Assembly: GCF_036320965.1 (NCBI RefSeq)
Contig: NC_092234.1
Span: 30,096,203-30,160,202, forward strand
Origin: Panulirus ornatus
Taxonomy: Eukaryota; Arthropoda; Malacostraca; Decapoda; Palinuridae
Direction of reading: 5' to 3'
DNA: 64,000 bases
Below the pieces are notes generated by a model. The model was not told the DNA's origin. It worked only from the letters and a program-made list of their open reading frames with translations, and did not search any database. This document shows positions 20,099 to 31,960 of this stretch, piece by piece (positions within the stretch are counted from its first letter, which is position 1; the number at the start of each line of letters is the position of its first letter). The position numbers and the translations under genes are program-made.

Positions 20099-21815
20099 AT
20101 CTCTGGGATAGTGCATGGGGTACACAACTTATCTCTGGGATAGTGCATGGGGTACACAACTTATCTCTGGGATAGTGCATGGGGTACACAACTTATCTCT
20201 GGGATAGTGCATGGGGTACACAACTTATCTCTGGGATAGTGCATGGGGTACACAACTTATCTCTGGGATAGTGCATGGGGTACACAACTTATCTCTGGGA
20301 TAGTGCATGGGGTACACAACTTATCTCTGGGATAGTGCATGGGGTACACAACTTATCTCTGGGATAGTGCATGGGGTACACAACTTATCTCTGGGATAGT
20401 GCATGGGGTACACAGCTTATCTTTGGGATAGTGCATGGGGGTACAAAACTTATCTCTGGGATAGTGCATGGGGTACAAAACTTAGCTCTGGGATAGTGCA
20501 TGGGGTACACAACTTATCTCTGGGATAGTGCATGGGGTACACAACTTATCTTTGGGATAGTGCATGGGGGTACACAACTTATCTCTGGGATAGTGCATGG
20601 GGTACACAACTTATCTCTGGGATAGTGCATGGGGTACACAACTTATCTCTGGGATAGTGCATGGGGTACACAACTTATCTTTGGGATAGTGCATGGGGTA
20701 CACAACTTATCTTTGGGATAGTGCATGGGGGTACAAAACTCATCTCTGGGATAGTGCATGGGGTACACAACTTATCTCTGGGATAGTGCATGGGAGTACA
20801 AAGCATAGCTCTGGGATAGTGCATGGGGTACACAACTTATCTCTGGGATAGTGCATGGGGTACACAACTTATCTCTAGGATAGTGCATGGGGTACACAAC
20901 TTATCTCTGGGATAGTGCATGGGGTACACAACTTATCTCTGGGATAGTGCATGGGGTACACAACTTATCTCTGGGATAGTGCATGGGGTACACAACTTAT
21001 CTCTGGGATAGTGCATGGGGTACACAACTTATCTCTAGGATAGTGCATGTGGGTACACAACTTATCTCTGGGATAGTGCATGGGAGTACAAAGCATAGCT
21101 CTGGGATAGTGCATGGGGTACACAACTTATCTCTGGGATAGTGCATGGGGGTACAAAACTTATCTCTGGGATAGTGCATGGGGTACAAAACTTATCTCTG
21201 GGATAGTGCATGGGGTACAAAACTTATCTCTGGGATAGTGCATGGGGTACAAAACTTATCTTTGGGATAGTGCATGGGGTACACAACTTATCTCTGGGAT
21301 AGTGCATGGGGTACAAAACTTATCTCTGGGATAGTGCATGGGGTACAAAACTTATCTTTGGGATAGTGCATGGGGTACAAAACTTATCTCTGGGATAGTG
21401 CATGGGGTACAAAACTTATCTCTGGGATAGTGCATGGGGTACAAAACTTATCTTTGGGATAGTGCATGGGGTACAAAACTTATCTCTGGGATAGTGCATG
21501 GGGTACAAAACTTATCTCTGGGATAGTGCATGGGGTACACAACTTATCTCTGGGATAGTGCATGGGGGTACAAAACTTATCTCTGGGATAGTGCATGGGG
21601 TACACAACTTATCACTGGAATAGTGCATGGGGTACACAACTTATCTCTGGGATAGTGCATGGGGTACAAAACTTATCTCTGGGATAGCGCATGGGGTACA
21701 CAACTTATCACTGGAATAGTGCATGGGGTACAGAACCTAGCTCTGGAATAGTGCATGGGGGTACAAAACTTAGCTCTGGGAACTTAGTGCACGAGAGACA
21801 AAACTTAGCTCTGGG
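20099..21815. repeat. 32-bp minisatellite array, about 53 copies
   Basis: The unit is 'ctctgggatagtgcatgggg' followed by 'tacacaacttat', 32 bases, with 33-base variants carrying one extra G. Main variants are 'tacaaaac' for 'tacacaac' and 'ctttggg' for 'ctctggg'. At 21261-21480 the 'ctttggg' type returns every third unit (21261, 21357, 21453), a 96-base higher-order period. A rare variant ('gggagtacaaagcatagc') occurs at 20791 and again at 21081, marking a block duplication of nine units. The right edge (21690-21815) decays. The unit contains TATC...GATA, able to form a 4-base stem. Confidence 0.97.
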
Positions 21816-22646
21816 ACAGTTCCGTAGTTACTTACATCTTCATAAGATAGTGCTTGGGATAACAAGTATATATACGTGTCATTATATCCATGTGACGTTT
21901 ATGGTATTACGGGTAATGAACATTGTATCATCATTAGAGAAATCACTTAGGATAACAACGGATATTCCCTTTATCTACTGATTGATCTTAAGAATAGTTT
22001 GTCGCTTTGAGTTCAGACCATGAATGCACTCAAGGCTTAATTGGGATTTCTGTTGTGTTTGTGATTATCTTTTGCATATGTCAGTGGGTCGAGGACAAGC
22101 GAGTTGATCTACAGAGTATGAATAATCAGGACTGTCCATGTTTACTGAATAAATGAGTAAACATAAATTGTTCAAGATATTATCTTGGTATATGCTTAAG
22201 GTGAAGACATGCACAGTCGAAGAATTTAGTCTAATATAACGAGGACCACTTGGAAGTGTCTGGAGATTTTGAAGTAAAAAGATTTTCATTTCTGTATGAC
22301 ACAGATGGTGGGACTGTGCAAGGTAAGTGCGAGGGAAGGAAGTACATGATCTTCACACAACAACAGTAGATGGACTGGGTTACCTTCTGGTCTCAGCCCG
22401 AGGCTTTACATAAGGTCATACTAGACAGAAAAAAAAAAAAAAAAAAAAGTTCCCCAGACTTATGTTTTCTTCAGGTTAGAAACTTCGACCTTCCCCAAGA
22501 CTTGGCCAGTCTCACCTGCCCAGCTGGTTCTCCAGGAACAGGCCGTGCCTCGCCAAGAGAGTATTAGGTCCACCGGCCGGTGTCTTGGCCACACTACACG
22601 GCGGCCAAGTGGAAGGCGAGGGGTTGCTTGACCACCGCTGCACGAG

Positions 22647-22649
<3 letters not shown>
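21816..22649. other. Unassigned sequence right of the array
   Basis: Mostly unique-looking and A+T-rich. A poly-A run of about 20 lies at 22431-22448, possibly the tail of an unrecognised retroposed sequence. No gene is supported. Confidence 0.4.

Positions 22650-22694
<45 letters not shown>
22650..22694. repeat. (GT)n microsatellite
   Basis: Perfect run of about 45 bases. Confidence 0.97.
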
Positions 22695-22699
<5 letters not shown>

Positions 22700-22853
22700 G
22701 GTGCTAAGGTATCTCATAATAGGAAACATAAGAGAGAGATAAACAAAGTAAGATAGGGAGGAGTGAAATGGACAATTGATTTGATTGTGAGGACGGATAA
22801 AAATAAAAGAGTACATTATGAAGGTGAGAAATGGATTGAGCGTAATCTACATA

Positions 22854-22856
<3 letters not shown>

Positions 22857-22921
<65 letters not shown>
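22857..22921. repeat. (GA)n microsatellite
   Basis: Perfect GA run of about 65 bases. It gives alternating Arg/Glu translations, which are not protein. Confidence 0.97.
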
Positions 22922-22925
<4 letters not shown>

Positions 22926-22946
22926 TATGAATGTGGTAGTGGAGGC

Positions 22947-22947
<1 letters not shown>

Positions 22948-22996
<49 letters not shown>

Positions 22997-23055
22997 TGAG
23001 GGCGTGACGAGGCTGGAACCCGCGTGTTGTGACAGTCGTGTGTGTGTGTGTGTGT
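22948..23055. repeat. (GT)n pair around a GC-rich 43-base insert
   Basis: GT runs at 22948-22993 and 23037-23055 flank 'gaggctggaacccgcg', whose minus strand ('cgcgggttccagcc') is weakly B-box-like. The arrangement recalls the SINE/microsatellite nests at 8.5-9.06 kb but is too short to assign. Confidence 0.7.
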
Positions 23056-23258
23056 CTGGCATTATGCCTGATAGATTATAACCCAAGCTGAAGGTCACAA
23101 TATTGCCTGTCACCTCTCATGAGAAGAGAGTATTGATGACTAGGCTTCCCACCTGCTCATTATATTCTAACATGATAATTCATGGCATTAAGCCAGCACA
23201 TTGTCCTTGTGGTTCTACCTCTCTTCACCCTACCTTCGGCTACTAAGGAAAACAGAGG
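23056..23258. other. Short unassigned spacer
   Basis: No gene or repeat is visible. Confidence 0.4.
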
Positions 23259-23672
23259 GTCAGCTGGTTGGCGGTTCTAGGGTGTTGAAGGCCAGCAGGT
23301 TGGCGGTTCTATGGTGTTGACGGTCAGCAGGGTGACGGTTCTAGGGTGTTGAAGGTCAGCAGGTTGGCGGTTCTAAGGTGTTGAAGGTCAGCAGGGTGAC
23401 GGTTCTAGGGTGTTGAAGGTCAGCAGGTTGGCGGTTCTAAGGTGTTGAAGGTCAGCAGGGTGACGGTTCTAAGGTGTTGAAGGTCAGCAGGGTGACGGTT
23501 CTGGGGTGTTCAAGGTCAGCAGGGTGACGGTTCTGGGGTGTTGAAGGTCAGCAGGGTGACGGTTCTGGGGTGTTGAAGGTCAGCAAGGTGACGGTTCTGG
23601 GGTGATAGAAGCCTGAGGCACAACGGTTCTGGGATGGTGGAAGCCCAGAGCACGAGGGTTCTGGAGGCTAAA
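23259..23672. repeat. 32-bp minisatellite, about 11-12 copies
   Basis: The unit is 'ggttctagggtgttgaagg' followed by 'tcagcagggtgac', 32 bases. Left copies alternate 'aggttggc' and 'agggtgac', giving a local 64-base period at about 23320-23460. Right copies carry 'ctgggg' and then break down into 'ctgggatggtgg'. The sequence is unrelated to the 32-bp array at 20.1-21.8 kb despite the same length. Confidence 0.93.
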
Positions 23673-24870
23673 GGAGAGTATAGATGTGCTGAGCGTGCCA
23701 GCGGTAGTGAGACAACTGCTGGCGGCCGTGAGGTGGGACAAGTTGGTGACGGTTGTTGTTGTGTGGCAGCGGCGGCGGTCGTGGTTGGGTGTGGTGATAA
23801 CTGTGGTGTAGGTGGGGGTAGAGGGCGACGAGGGTGGCGGTGGTGACTGTGATGTCGACGGGTAGTGGCGTTGGGCTGCCGTGATGGCATGTGTCACCGT
23901 CAGCAGTGTTGGTGGGCTGAGGTGTGTGGGGCACTGTGGGGCGGCCGCTACTGGATCAAAGTGTATGTGGCTGCCTCACGACAGGTAGCACTGAGCCACT
24001 GTACCTCCGCTTCTTACGTCTGCCTATGAAACAATACTCGGGGTATGTACTACATACGTGAGAGGCCTGTAGTATTGATCGATAACGTCAAGTGTCAGGT
24101 CATCAAGTGTTGCGAGTAACCTCAGTTGGTGTTTCTACCGTTTTCAGTTCTCCTCTCGAACATCTTCAAGAAGTGTGTCGAATGTGAGCCATTATCTTGT
24201 TTCTTCGTTTCTCTATGTTTGTTTGAAGTATTATTTTCTTTTTCCTATCCCAGCACCAGTTCATAAACGTTCATGCCTCAGGAAAATGACGCTTCTCCCC
24301 AGAGCTTCGAAAACATTTACGAGTTTCGGAGTACAACTTAGAGAAGCGTTAAACAGAGAATAAACGCGACCAGCCTCGCGTGCGACGATTCTAAACATTT
24401 CATTCGTTGCGACGTTTTACTGGACGGGCCGTGCTGTAGGCCAGTCATATGCAGTTAAAGTTTCGCTATTTGACGGTTATGAAGATAATTTCATACAAAA
24501 AAAAGTATAGAAGTATGATGTGTTCTTAAAACTGCCGAGTGTCACTGGTAGCAAAAATTTTCATTTTTTCGAGTCGCTTCCCATTGTTAACAAATAAGGT
24601 AAAAATCGCACTGCCGCTCATAACGGTGAGTTGTACAATATCATAAGACCGTAAAGATTCATGATACAAAAACTATCCGCATCAGCGACCTCTGATTTTC
24701 CTGACTGGTAGCTTTTTTTTTTCCATCTCGATATCCATAAAATGATTACTTCTGACAAGGTAAAAAAAAGGTAAGCGAGGAGCCAGCTGGTCTCCCCTCC
24801 GCTCCCCACTCCCCCTCAGCTTTTTGCATCGGTAACGGGTCTAGTTATCTAAACATAAAATCATTAAATT
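23673..24870. other. Unassigned, first part GTGG-rich
   Basis: 23740-23950 is rich in 'ggtggcgg' and 'gtggtg' words. 24000-24870 is unique-looking with CpG and no repeat unit, and no open frame carries a known domain. Confidence 0.4.
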
Positions 24871-24992
24871 CCCAATGTAGATCATTAAGGATGAATACTG
24901 ATTGCCAGTGTAGATCATTAATGATGAATACTGATTAATGATGAAAACTGATTGCCAGTGTAGATCATTAAGGATGAATACTGATTGCCAGA
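24871..24992. repeat. 33-bp tandem repeat, 3 copies
   Basis: 'tgtagatcattaaggatgaa' begins units at 24876, 24909 and 24959. The third is delayed by a 17-base internal duplication ('aatgatgaaaactgatt'). Confidence 0.88.
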
Positions 24993-26539
24993 AAGATGAT
25001 CTATCTCACATCACATTTTCACCTGACGCAGCACACAGGTCATGATGCCACCTGACTAGTAGAATAAATCCCTTTTCATTGCATACAGTAATCCTGTAAT
25101 GGTTGCAGAATCACATAAACATATTCTTAGCATAACAGAAAACATTACTGGTTAAACATAAAATGAAAATTACTCATATTTGTAAATCAGTGGCGCTCTT
25201 ACGCAGTTATGACAACTGTTTACCCGAGTAGTTCCGTGGACAGCCGCTTGGTGGCTCTGTCACATTCATCTTTAATTGCCTCTGTCTGATGCTCTCACAG
25301 GCATACTTTGGTCTCAGGGACTTGTATTTGTTCCTGGTATAGCTTCAGTGTTTTCTAAGACAAATGGGGACACGTTACAAGTGACCACTTCAGGTAACTT
25401 CCCTGGGGCAAGATGTTCATACAACGCTACACCTGCAGCGCTGACCTTATGTGGCAGTAGGTGATAAATGAATCATGAGATAATTGAGGCTCCTGACCCG
25501 GTATTCCCACAGGTTTGGTGTGGTGTGGCGCGAAGACAGTGGCAGGGAGAGTAAAGGATGGTGACAATTATAGACAATTATCGACGAAGGTCGAACCTTG
25601 GACGACAATGATTCTATAATTACCCAGCCTCGGGAAGAGAGGCAGATGGGCGTATCCTTGGTGCCTTCTGCTCCTCCTCCCCTCAGGGACTCTGGCTCAA
25701 CACCGGTGGCAGCCCTGCTAATGCTCGGCACATTACGTCTTTAGCAGCCATGGCCAGCGGGGAAGTGAGGGGCGGACGCATCCCATACGTGTCATATGGA
25801 TGACACAACAGTGGGATCCGCTTGGTCACAAATCCTTGCCCCTGAAGCAAAAACCCTTTCTGAAATCTTATCAACATCGTACAGAGGAGGATCGAATCGT
25901 ATAGAATAATTTCACTGGAATTGTTATCCCTCCTCTCCAGATATATTTTGGTGCGGGAGATTATTACGATAATTTGCCCCTGCCTTGACAACCATTAATA
26001 TATCATATGTAATCTTTAGCCACGAAGCCAAACCACTGATTGTCTTGGTGGCTCACTATTTCTCATCACAGGATCATTTGTTGGAAGTGGTATTGAGGAG
26101 TCTGTGATGACCGCTTCCCACACTGTCCTGTCTGAAAAGATTATCAAAAAAAGAAATATTGGTTTATAAGGATAACTTCTTACCGAGGTTGGCATTAAAG
26201 TCACCGGGCGGTAGGCGGTATTAAAGTTCTCGTGCTGAAGTGGGACATTTCTTTACGCTTTAATGCCACTGTTATTAGACAGCGTTTTGCTTGGTTAGTT
26301 GAGAGAAAAAATTATCTTGTGTTAATGACTGGCTGAGTCTGGCTCCTGACTGGCGTATGTGATGCTGTGAATCTGTCCGTCTCTAGGAGGCCCCATGTCT
26401 TATTTAACGGGGGTTTTACGGGTAATGTTGGTGGTTTGAGGTTTTGATCAAGTCATTAGGGGCGCGACGCTTTGTTGATTAGTCGGTTTGTGCGTCTGTC
26501 TCCCCCGTTGTTTGTGTAATGATTCACAGAACGAAGGGC
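24993..26539. other. Long unassigned stretch
   Basis: Unique-looking sequence of balanced composition. No coding frame has support. A 17-base match (26104-26120) to 33825-33841 is noted in the findings. Confidence 0.4.
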
Positions 26540-27010
26540 ATTCAACCCGAGCGTTAAAGTGAAAAGGCTGGCGGGTACTGGTGTAGGACAAGGGTGTGTG
26601 TTAGGGAGGAAGGTATGGAGTGAGGGAGATGGTTGCGTGGGATGGCAAGGTGAAATGGTTGGGGATATAGTGTGGTATGGAGGATGGGGTGTGATGTGTG
26701 TTGGAGGTGGTAAGTGGATGTATGGTGGAATACTGACGGTATGGCAGAAAACCTCGAGGCATGGTAGGGAGATATGAGAAGCCAGAATGGTGAAGTAGGC
26801 AGAGAAAGTATGGAAGAAACAGTAGCGCAGGTGGGAAGGGTAATAATGGCAGGATGAGCGAGTAGTGTGGTAGTATGGTAGAAATAGTGTTGGATACACT
26901 GAAGCAGGGCGACAGAACCGACACGAAGACGGTTATGACATACGATATCATGATGGTAACAGCAGTAAGTACAGGATGGTATGGTGTGAGGAAGTGAACA
27001 GTGACGGTAT
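26540..27010. repeat. Decayed G/T/A-rich tandem block
   Basis: Words such as 'gtatggtgg', 'gtatggtaga' and 'aggatggtatgg' recur at irregular 25-35 base steps on the plus strand, which has few C. The minus-strand open frames of up to about 160 codons (Ser/Thr/His/Pro-rich) result from this strand bias. Confidence 0.5.
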
Positions 27011-27774
27011 GGCGTGAGGTGCGATAATGATATAATGAAAACTGTCATTCATCATTGATAAAAAAAAATCATCAAGTGAGTGAGTGACAGATATATACAT
27101 GGATAATACTATTCAGACTATGATACGAGCAAAACATGGAAATAATGGAGGAAGTTAATCTGTGGGAGGCGCTATGATGCGTCGCTGTGACTCGCTTCTG
27201 CAACATCAGCTGTCCCTCATCATACTTGATTCAGTAGACACAGCAACACCAGCACCAGGACACAGCAACACCAGTCCTAGGGTCACGGATGCATCAGTAT
27301 CAGGACACACGGAAGCCAGCCTGAGAACCACCAGGCTGGACTGAGCTCCAAGAGGACAATAAATTTTTTACCTCGTTATCTAATAATCACTAATTTAGAA
27401 ATAGATGACAGGAACCAGGCGATCTTTTGCCAAATATCTATATTCTCATGAAATACAATAATGAGCTCTTGATGAGGCTCGAGTCGTAGCGACGAGGCAG
27501 CTGGACTGGTCAGCAATATTGCTTTTATGTCTCGCTATTACGGTCGGGAAATCTGATACAACACTCCTGTTCACTCCAACCAACTAACAGCGTAACGAAG
27601 GCAGCTGAGGTGCGGCCGTGCGCTGCGCCGCCCCTTCCCGCGCCAGGGGAACCCGGAACACTGCGCAGTATTGAGGCCAAAGCTAGAAAAAAAAATAATA
27701 CCTCCACTTACACCAATTAAGGAAACAGCACAATGTTACGGTCAAGACGGCTGGAAGGAGGTGGAAGCTGGCCG
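27011..27774. other. Unassigned sequence
   Basis: Contains 'caacaccag' words at 27244-27275 (local triplet-rich repeat) and a GC-rich part at 27600-27665. No gene is recognised. Confidence 0.4.
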
Positions 27775-28080
27775 AGACTGGTGGAGGTGGTGGTGTGGGT
27801 AGTGGGACAGGTGGTGTCAGTGGTGGTGATGGTGTGGTTAGTGGCACAAGTGGTGTTGGTGGTGTGGTTAGTGGCACAAGTGGAGTCAGGAGTGGTAATG
27901 GTGGCCCCTGTAGTGAGTCATGATGTCTGGCTGCAGCGGTGATGGAGAGGTGACTGTGGTGGAGAGGTCAATAGTGGTGATACAGGACTGGTTGAGGAGA
28001 TGGAGAGGTGACGCTGGTGATGGAGAGGTTGTGATGGTGATGAGAGGGTTTTCGTAGTGGTGGAGGAAGGTCAGTTGTAA
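27775..28080. repeat. GTGGT-rich decayed minisatellite
   Basis: 'gtggttagtggcacaagtgg' occurs twice 30 bases apart at 27834-27885. Around it are looser 'ggtggagaggt' and 'gatggagaggtgac' units to 28050. An old array. Confidence 0.6.
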
Positions 28081-28084
28081 TAAC

Positions 28085-28380
28085 GTATTCGTACTGTACT
28101 GGGAGGGAGTTTCGCGCTCGTGGCGCCTCATCTCCACTATTGTACAAATATTCATATCATTAGTTTTTGTCTGCAATGACTAAGTTCTTACTCAGTTTAT
28201 TCCACTCATCCACTGTTGTTATACAATACAGTGCTGTTTTACGTCCTTCTAATATCGTGTTATGGCCTCTGGTGGTTGTACTCCCACACCTTTCGAAGAC
28301 CTGTTCACTATCTACATCATCATCACCCTAGCTTAAGAACTTGGAAGTCGTGATCAGGTCACCCCTCGCTCATCTCCCTC
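28085..28380 (-). pseudogene. CR1-like LINE ORF2 C-terminal fragment, copy 1
   Basis: The minus strand reads RGDLITTSKFL-like after a frameshift, then DDDVDSEQVFERCG, TTTRGHNTIL and VDEWNKLSKNLVIADKN. In CR1-type elements the end of ORF2 has R-G-D-L...F...TRGH...W-N-x-L, so order and spacing fit. Beyond the stop, TIVEMRRHERETPSQYS is shared with the neighbouring copy. At least one frameshift and one stop are present. Confidence 0.75.
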
Positions 28381-28602
28381 CCATGGTGGCGATGAAGGGA
28401 TGATGGTGATGATGCAGAGGTGGTGGTGGTAATGTAAGGGTGGTGGTGGAGATGGAATGGTGGCAGTGGTAATGAAGGTGTGACCGTGGAGATGTAAGAG
28501 TACGTGTGGTCATGGAGGGACGGGGGTGTTGATGGTCATGATGGTGAGTGGGGGCGGGGGGGTGACGTGACAATTAGTGACTCGAAATAACGTTAGCAAT
28601 GA

Positions 28603-28603
<1 letters not shown>
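28381..28603. repeat. GGTGGTGAT-rich decayed block
   Basis: Loose repeats of 'ggtggtggtggtaatg' and 'gtggagatg' lie between the two LINE fragments. The right part is G-rich ('gggggcggggggg'). Confidence 0.5.

Positions 28604-28644
<41 letters not shown>
28604..28644. repeat. (GT)n microsatellite
   Basis: Perfect run of about 41 bases at the 3' edge (minus-strand view) of the second LINE fragment. Confidence 0.97.
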
Positions 28645-28647
<3 letters not shown>

Positions 28648-28649
28648 AT

Positions 28650-28930
28650 TACCTTGTCATATTGTATGAGGAGGGAGTTTTACACTTGCGGGGCTCCATT
28701 TCTTCAACTATCGTACAACGTTTCATACTTAAGTAAGCCGTCAACATCTATCAGGCCCATATTCAGGCTATTCCATTCATCCACAACTGTATACTATAAA
28801 AGTATGTTTCATAATATTCATTATTCCTACGTTCTTCGAAGAACTCTTCGCTGTCCACGCCATCAACGTGGTTTATAATCTTCAGGTTGTGATTAAAGCA
28901 ACCCTCACTCTTCTCTCTTCCACGAAGTAG
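28650..28930 (-). pseudogene. CR1-like LINE ORF2 C-terminal fragment, copy 2
   Basis: The minus strand reads SEGCFNHNLKIINHVDGVD, then SEEFFEERRNN, then FYSIQLWMNGIA and a stop. It aligns with copy 1 (VDSEQVFERC) and with its post-stop segment (TIVEEMEPRKCKTPSSYN). The diverged W-M/N pattern corresponds to the WNxL motif. Both copies end at the same place and point the same way, so they are two insertions or a local duplication. Confidence 0.68.
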
Positions 28931-30660
28931 ACAATCAAAGGCCTAATGTCTTTCCCACTAAATACCGGACTCCGCCGACGTAGCCATATTCGCCACAAGC
29001 AAGAACTCACTTAACAGCGAGGGTGTGTGACCGTCTGTTAACGAGAGCGAGTACAGTCTCGTCCAGGAACTTCTCACTCAAAACAAGTATCATTTCCCTG
29101 CTACTGAAAGCAGCGCAGCCTTGAAGCTGCAGGAGATCGTTCTCACTGGAGTATATGTGGCAGTGTTCCTATGGGAACTGACTTTAGTTACTACACCCTG
29201 GAAATGTATACATCATGTAAGTACCAATCAAACAAGTGCCTTACAATTATCTAAAAAGAACCAGTATGCGAGTCTATCATCGAACTTATACCATCTGTAA
29301 GCAAAAAACGGAAGCGAAAAAAAAAATAATCGGGGCATTTGTTGTCCACGTAGAGGAAGCAACGTGCAGAGCAGCTGTGCTCACCCGTCTTCTACAACAC
29401 AGACGTAACACAACATATACGTTGATCTGATTATGGTCTGTATATCATACTGTAATTAAACGTATCTGTACAATTGGGCCTAAATTTCCGGTCTTCTCTG
29501 TGAATTTTCACATGGTTTCGTGTCGTGGGCTGAATCACTGTCTAAATGTTGTTCGAAAACTAGTTCTTGAAAATAAATAATTTGTATGGATTACTCGTGT
29601 TGGTTGGACTCTGGTGGTTTACTTATTGGTGGTAATAAGTTAGATACTGTACTAACAACAGTGGTAGCCATGGTTGGCAGGAGTTTGTGATCTTGGTGAC
29701 CAACGATGCAATTGTGTGGGAGTACATGGCTGTTTCACAAGCCGTGACAGCCACCAGGATGTGGCCAGGTCCGGCACCAGCAGCGCCAGTCAGGAAGTGA
29801 CCAAAACAAAGCACTACTTCTGGCAATTAGTAATTATCGCCAGACGAGCTGACACACTGGATACATTTTCCCAGTAATAAACTGTGGAACATCTTGCACG
29901 GCTTGTACTCGCCTTCCACTTACCATTCCCACACACAATACAGATAGAGCAGTTAATCCTTCCCCCATGAGGTAAACCTCAGTTCTGGCTACGTAAATAC
30001 AGTGAAGACAGAGCGCCGCAGATTGCTGTCAAGATAGTAGCGAGGGATTCCCACGAATATTGAGAATTACTATGAAATTTGGTACACCCGATAAAATGGC
30101 GGCATTCCCCCTTAGCTCATGCAACTGCTTGAGCCCGCGAACATATATGATCATTAGTCTTGATGTTTAGTAAACCATGGGTTAAAAACTATAACCACAA
30201 TGCTACTTCACTGAATTGTAAGCTTTCTGCTTTATATGTCAAAAGATATAAAAAAAAAATTACGGAAATCGGCAAAAATTTCCTTCCTTGCATCACTGTA
30301 AACCACACAATGACCAAATGCGCTGGAATGACTTGCTTTGACCTATGCCTCCAGACATAGGAAATATGTTCACTTCACGTCTAACCTCTGACACCTGACC
30401 TTGCCTTTTCAAAACCAGCACAGTGACCTACTCTGACGTACGTGGCGTGTCATCACACACCTCCCGTAACCAAAGCCACGCATTACTGGTGCAACCAAGA
30501 TGGCAGACCCGGGTTTTTTCCACATATTGATGGTTGGAATAAGAAGATCTGCAGAGGGGAGAGGGAGGAGAGGGATCACGATGGTCTGGCCAGTGATGAA
30601 CAGCAAAACGCAAAGATATGGGAGACCTGATCTGCTTCATAACTCACATCTAACTTCGTC
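28931..30660. other. Long unassigned stretch
   Basis: Unique-looking, A+T-moderate. A segment at 29109-29135 resembles 61872-61900 ('gcagcgca', 'agctgcaggag'). No gene is supported. Confidence 0.4.
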
Positions 30661-30770
30661 CCTTGAGCACCACGGTACGATCTCTTGGGTATGATGTAGC
30701 GGGCTCTGGCCTGACCCCTCCAGTATAAGGCCAAAGTCCAGGCCATTATACCTCAAGGGCCTGAAGAGTT
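30661..30770. repeat. GGTACGAC-family repeat, inverted pair
   Basis: The left half reads 'cccttgagcac', 'ggtacgat', 'tgggtatgatg' and 'ctggcctgaccc'. The right half (30730-30766) is the opposite orientation: 'ggccaaagtccaggccat', then 'tatacctcaaggg'. So one full and one partial unit face each other. The consensus inferred across the window has CCCTTGAGCAC at one end and GGGTCAGG at the other. Confidence 0.7.
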
Positions 30771-31109
30771 TAAGAACCAGAGTTAAGAAAAAAAAAGCTC
30801 CGAAATCAAGGTAAATTCTGTCCATTGATACCTCTCATTACAGATCAAAATTACACCTACGGCAAAGCTGGTTAGGGCCTGGCTTGGCCCCGGCCTGGCC
30901 TTTCCTGGCCTGGCCCGGGCCAGACAGGACCTGCTTGATCTCGACCCACAGCATGACGTGCGCTCCCACACTGTGATCAGTTGATACTGGCCTCTCCCTG
31001 CCTGACCCCTAGATCTGGTCACTGGCTGATCAACTGACCCCAAGAGGGCTGGTATGATGACCCCTGTCGGCAGTGTTATCACTGACACCCTCTCTGTCAT
31101 TCAGAACTG
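30771..31109. other. Unassigned, CCTGGC-rich
   Basis: 'ggcctggc' and 'cctggcc' words recur at 30870-30930. Otherwise no unit. Confidence 0.4.
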
Positions 31110-31680
31110 GCAGGAGGAGGGGAGAGTACATGGGGGAGGGAATTGTGGAAGGGGAGGAAAGAGTGGGAGGGGGATGGGAAAAAGGAGCAAGCTGGAAGGG
31201 TGGTGCTGTGCTGCGACAAGGAAATGCAAGTGATGAATGGTGGAAAGATATATGTAGAACCTGATGGTAGGCGGCCAGGGTTGGGGAGATGCATGGAAAA
31301 CCTGATGGGAGATGGTCAGGGTGGAGAGATATACGTAGAATGCTATGGTAGATGGCCAGGGTGGGGAGATACATGTTGAACATGATGAGGTAGAAGGCCA
31401 GGGTGGGGAGATATATGGCCATGGTGGCGAGAAGGAATGTGGGAACGTTAGATGGCCAGGGTGGGAAGATACATGTAGAAAGTGGTGAGGAAGATGGCCA
31501 GGGTAGGAAGGTGGGGAAGTAGATAACGTGGGTGGGGAGATATATGTCCAAGGTGGAGAGAAACATGAGAAAGTTGGGGAGAAAGATGGCTAAGGTGAGG
31601 ATACACATAAGGAAGGTGGGGAGGTACATGACCAGGTTGGGGAGAGGCATGAAGAAAGTGGGAACGAGGAGATGAATAGG
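31110..31680. repeat. Decayed purine-rich minisatellite with GGCCAGGGTGGGGAG core
   Basis: 'gatggccagggtggggag' variants recur every 30-60 bases, each followed by 'atacatg' or 'atatatg'. 31110-31200 is purely purine-rich. The 200-codon minus-strand frame here (repeats of PTLAIYLPT type) is the translated array. Confidence 0.7.
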
Positions 31681-31960
31681 TTGGACTGACAGACATACGA
31701 AGATATGGACTCATAACTTAGGTCTTGGGGAGAGTAGTGGACAGGGAGAGTGAGGAACGAGATAGAAGTTTATAAATAGGTGAGGGAGGGGGAAATAGGA
31801 CGGGGGAAGATATAACACCTGTGTCAGCTGGAGAGAGAAGAGTGCGTGGCTGAGCTTGTGTTCTTATGGCTGTGAGAGACAGTACACTCGACGTGCGAGA
31901 TCTTGAGACGTGATTCTGCCACATGGCTGGACTAAACCTTGGCGCTCTCCGCAGGAACAC
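31681..31960. other. Unassigned spacer
   Basis: No gene or repeat visible. Confidence 0.35.

Noticed and set aside
20099..21815. CRISPR array
   Set aside because: Units follow each other directly with no unique spacers, and the sequence is eukaryotic. It is a minisatellite.
22857..22921. Arg/Glu-repeat protein
   Set aside because: Pure GA microsatellite. The same applies at 32625-32696 and 40107-40171.
26554..27048. 164-codon and overlapping minus-strand open frames
   Set aside because: Several frames are open at once because the plus strand lacks C. His/Ser/Pro composition and no domain.
31030..31650. 206-codon minus-strand open frame
   Set aside because: Translation of a decayed purine-rich minisatellite with loosely repeating Pro/Thr/Leu words.
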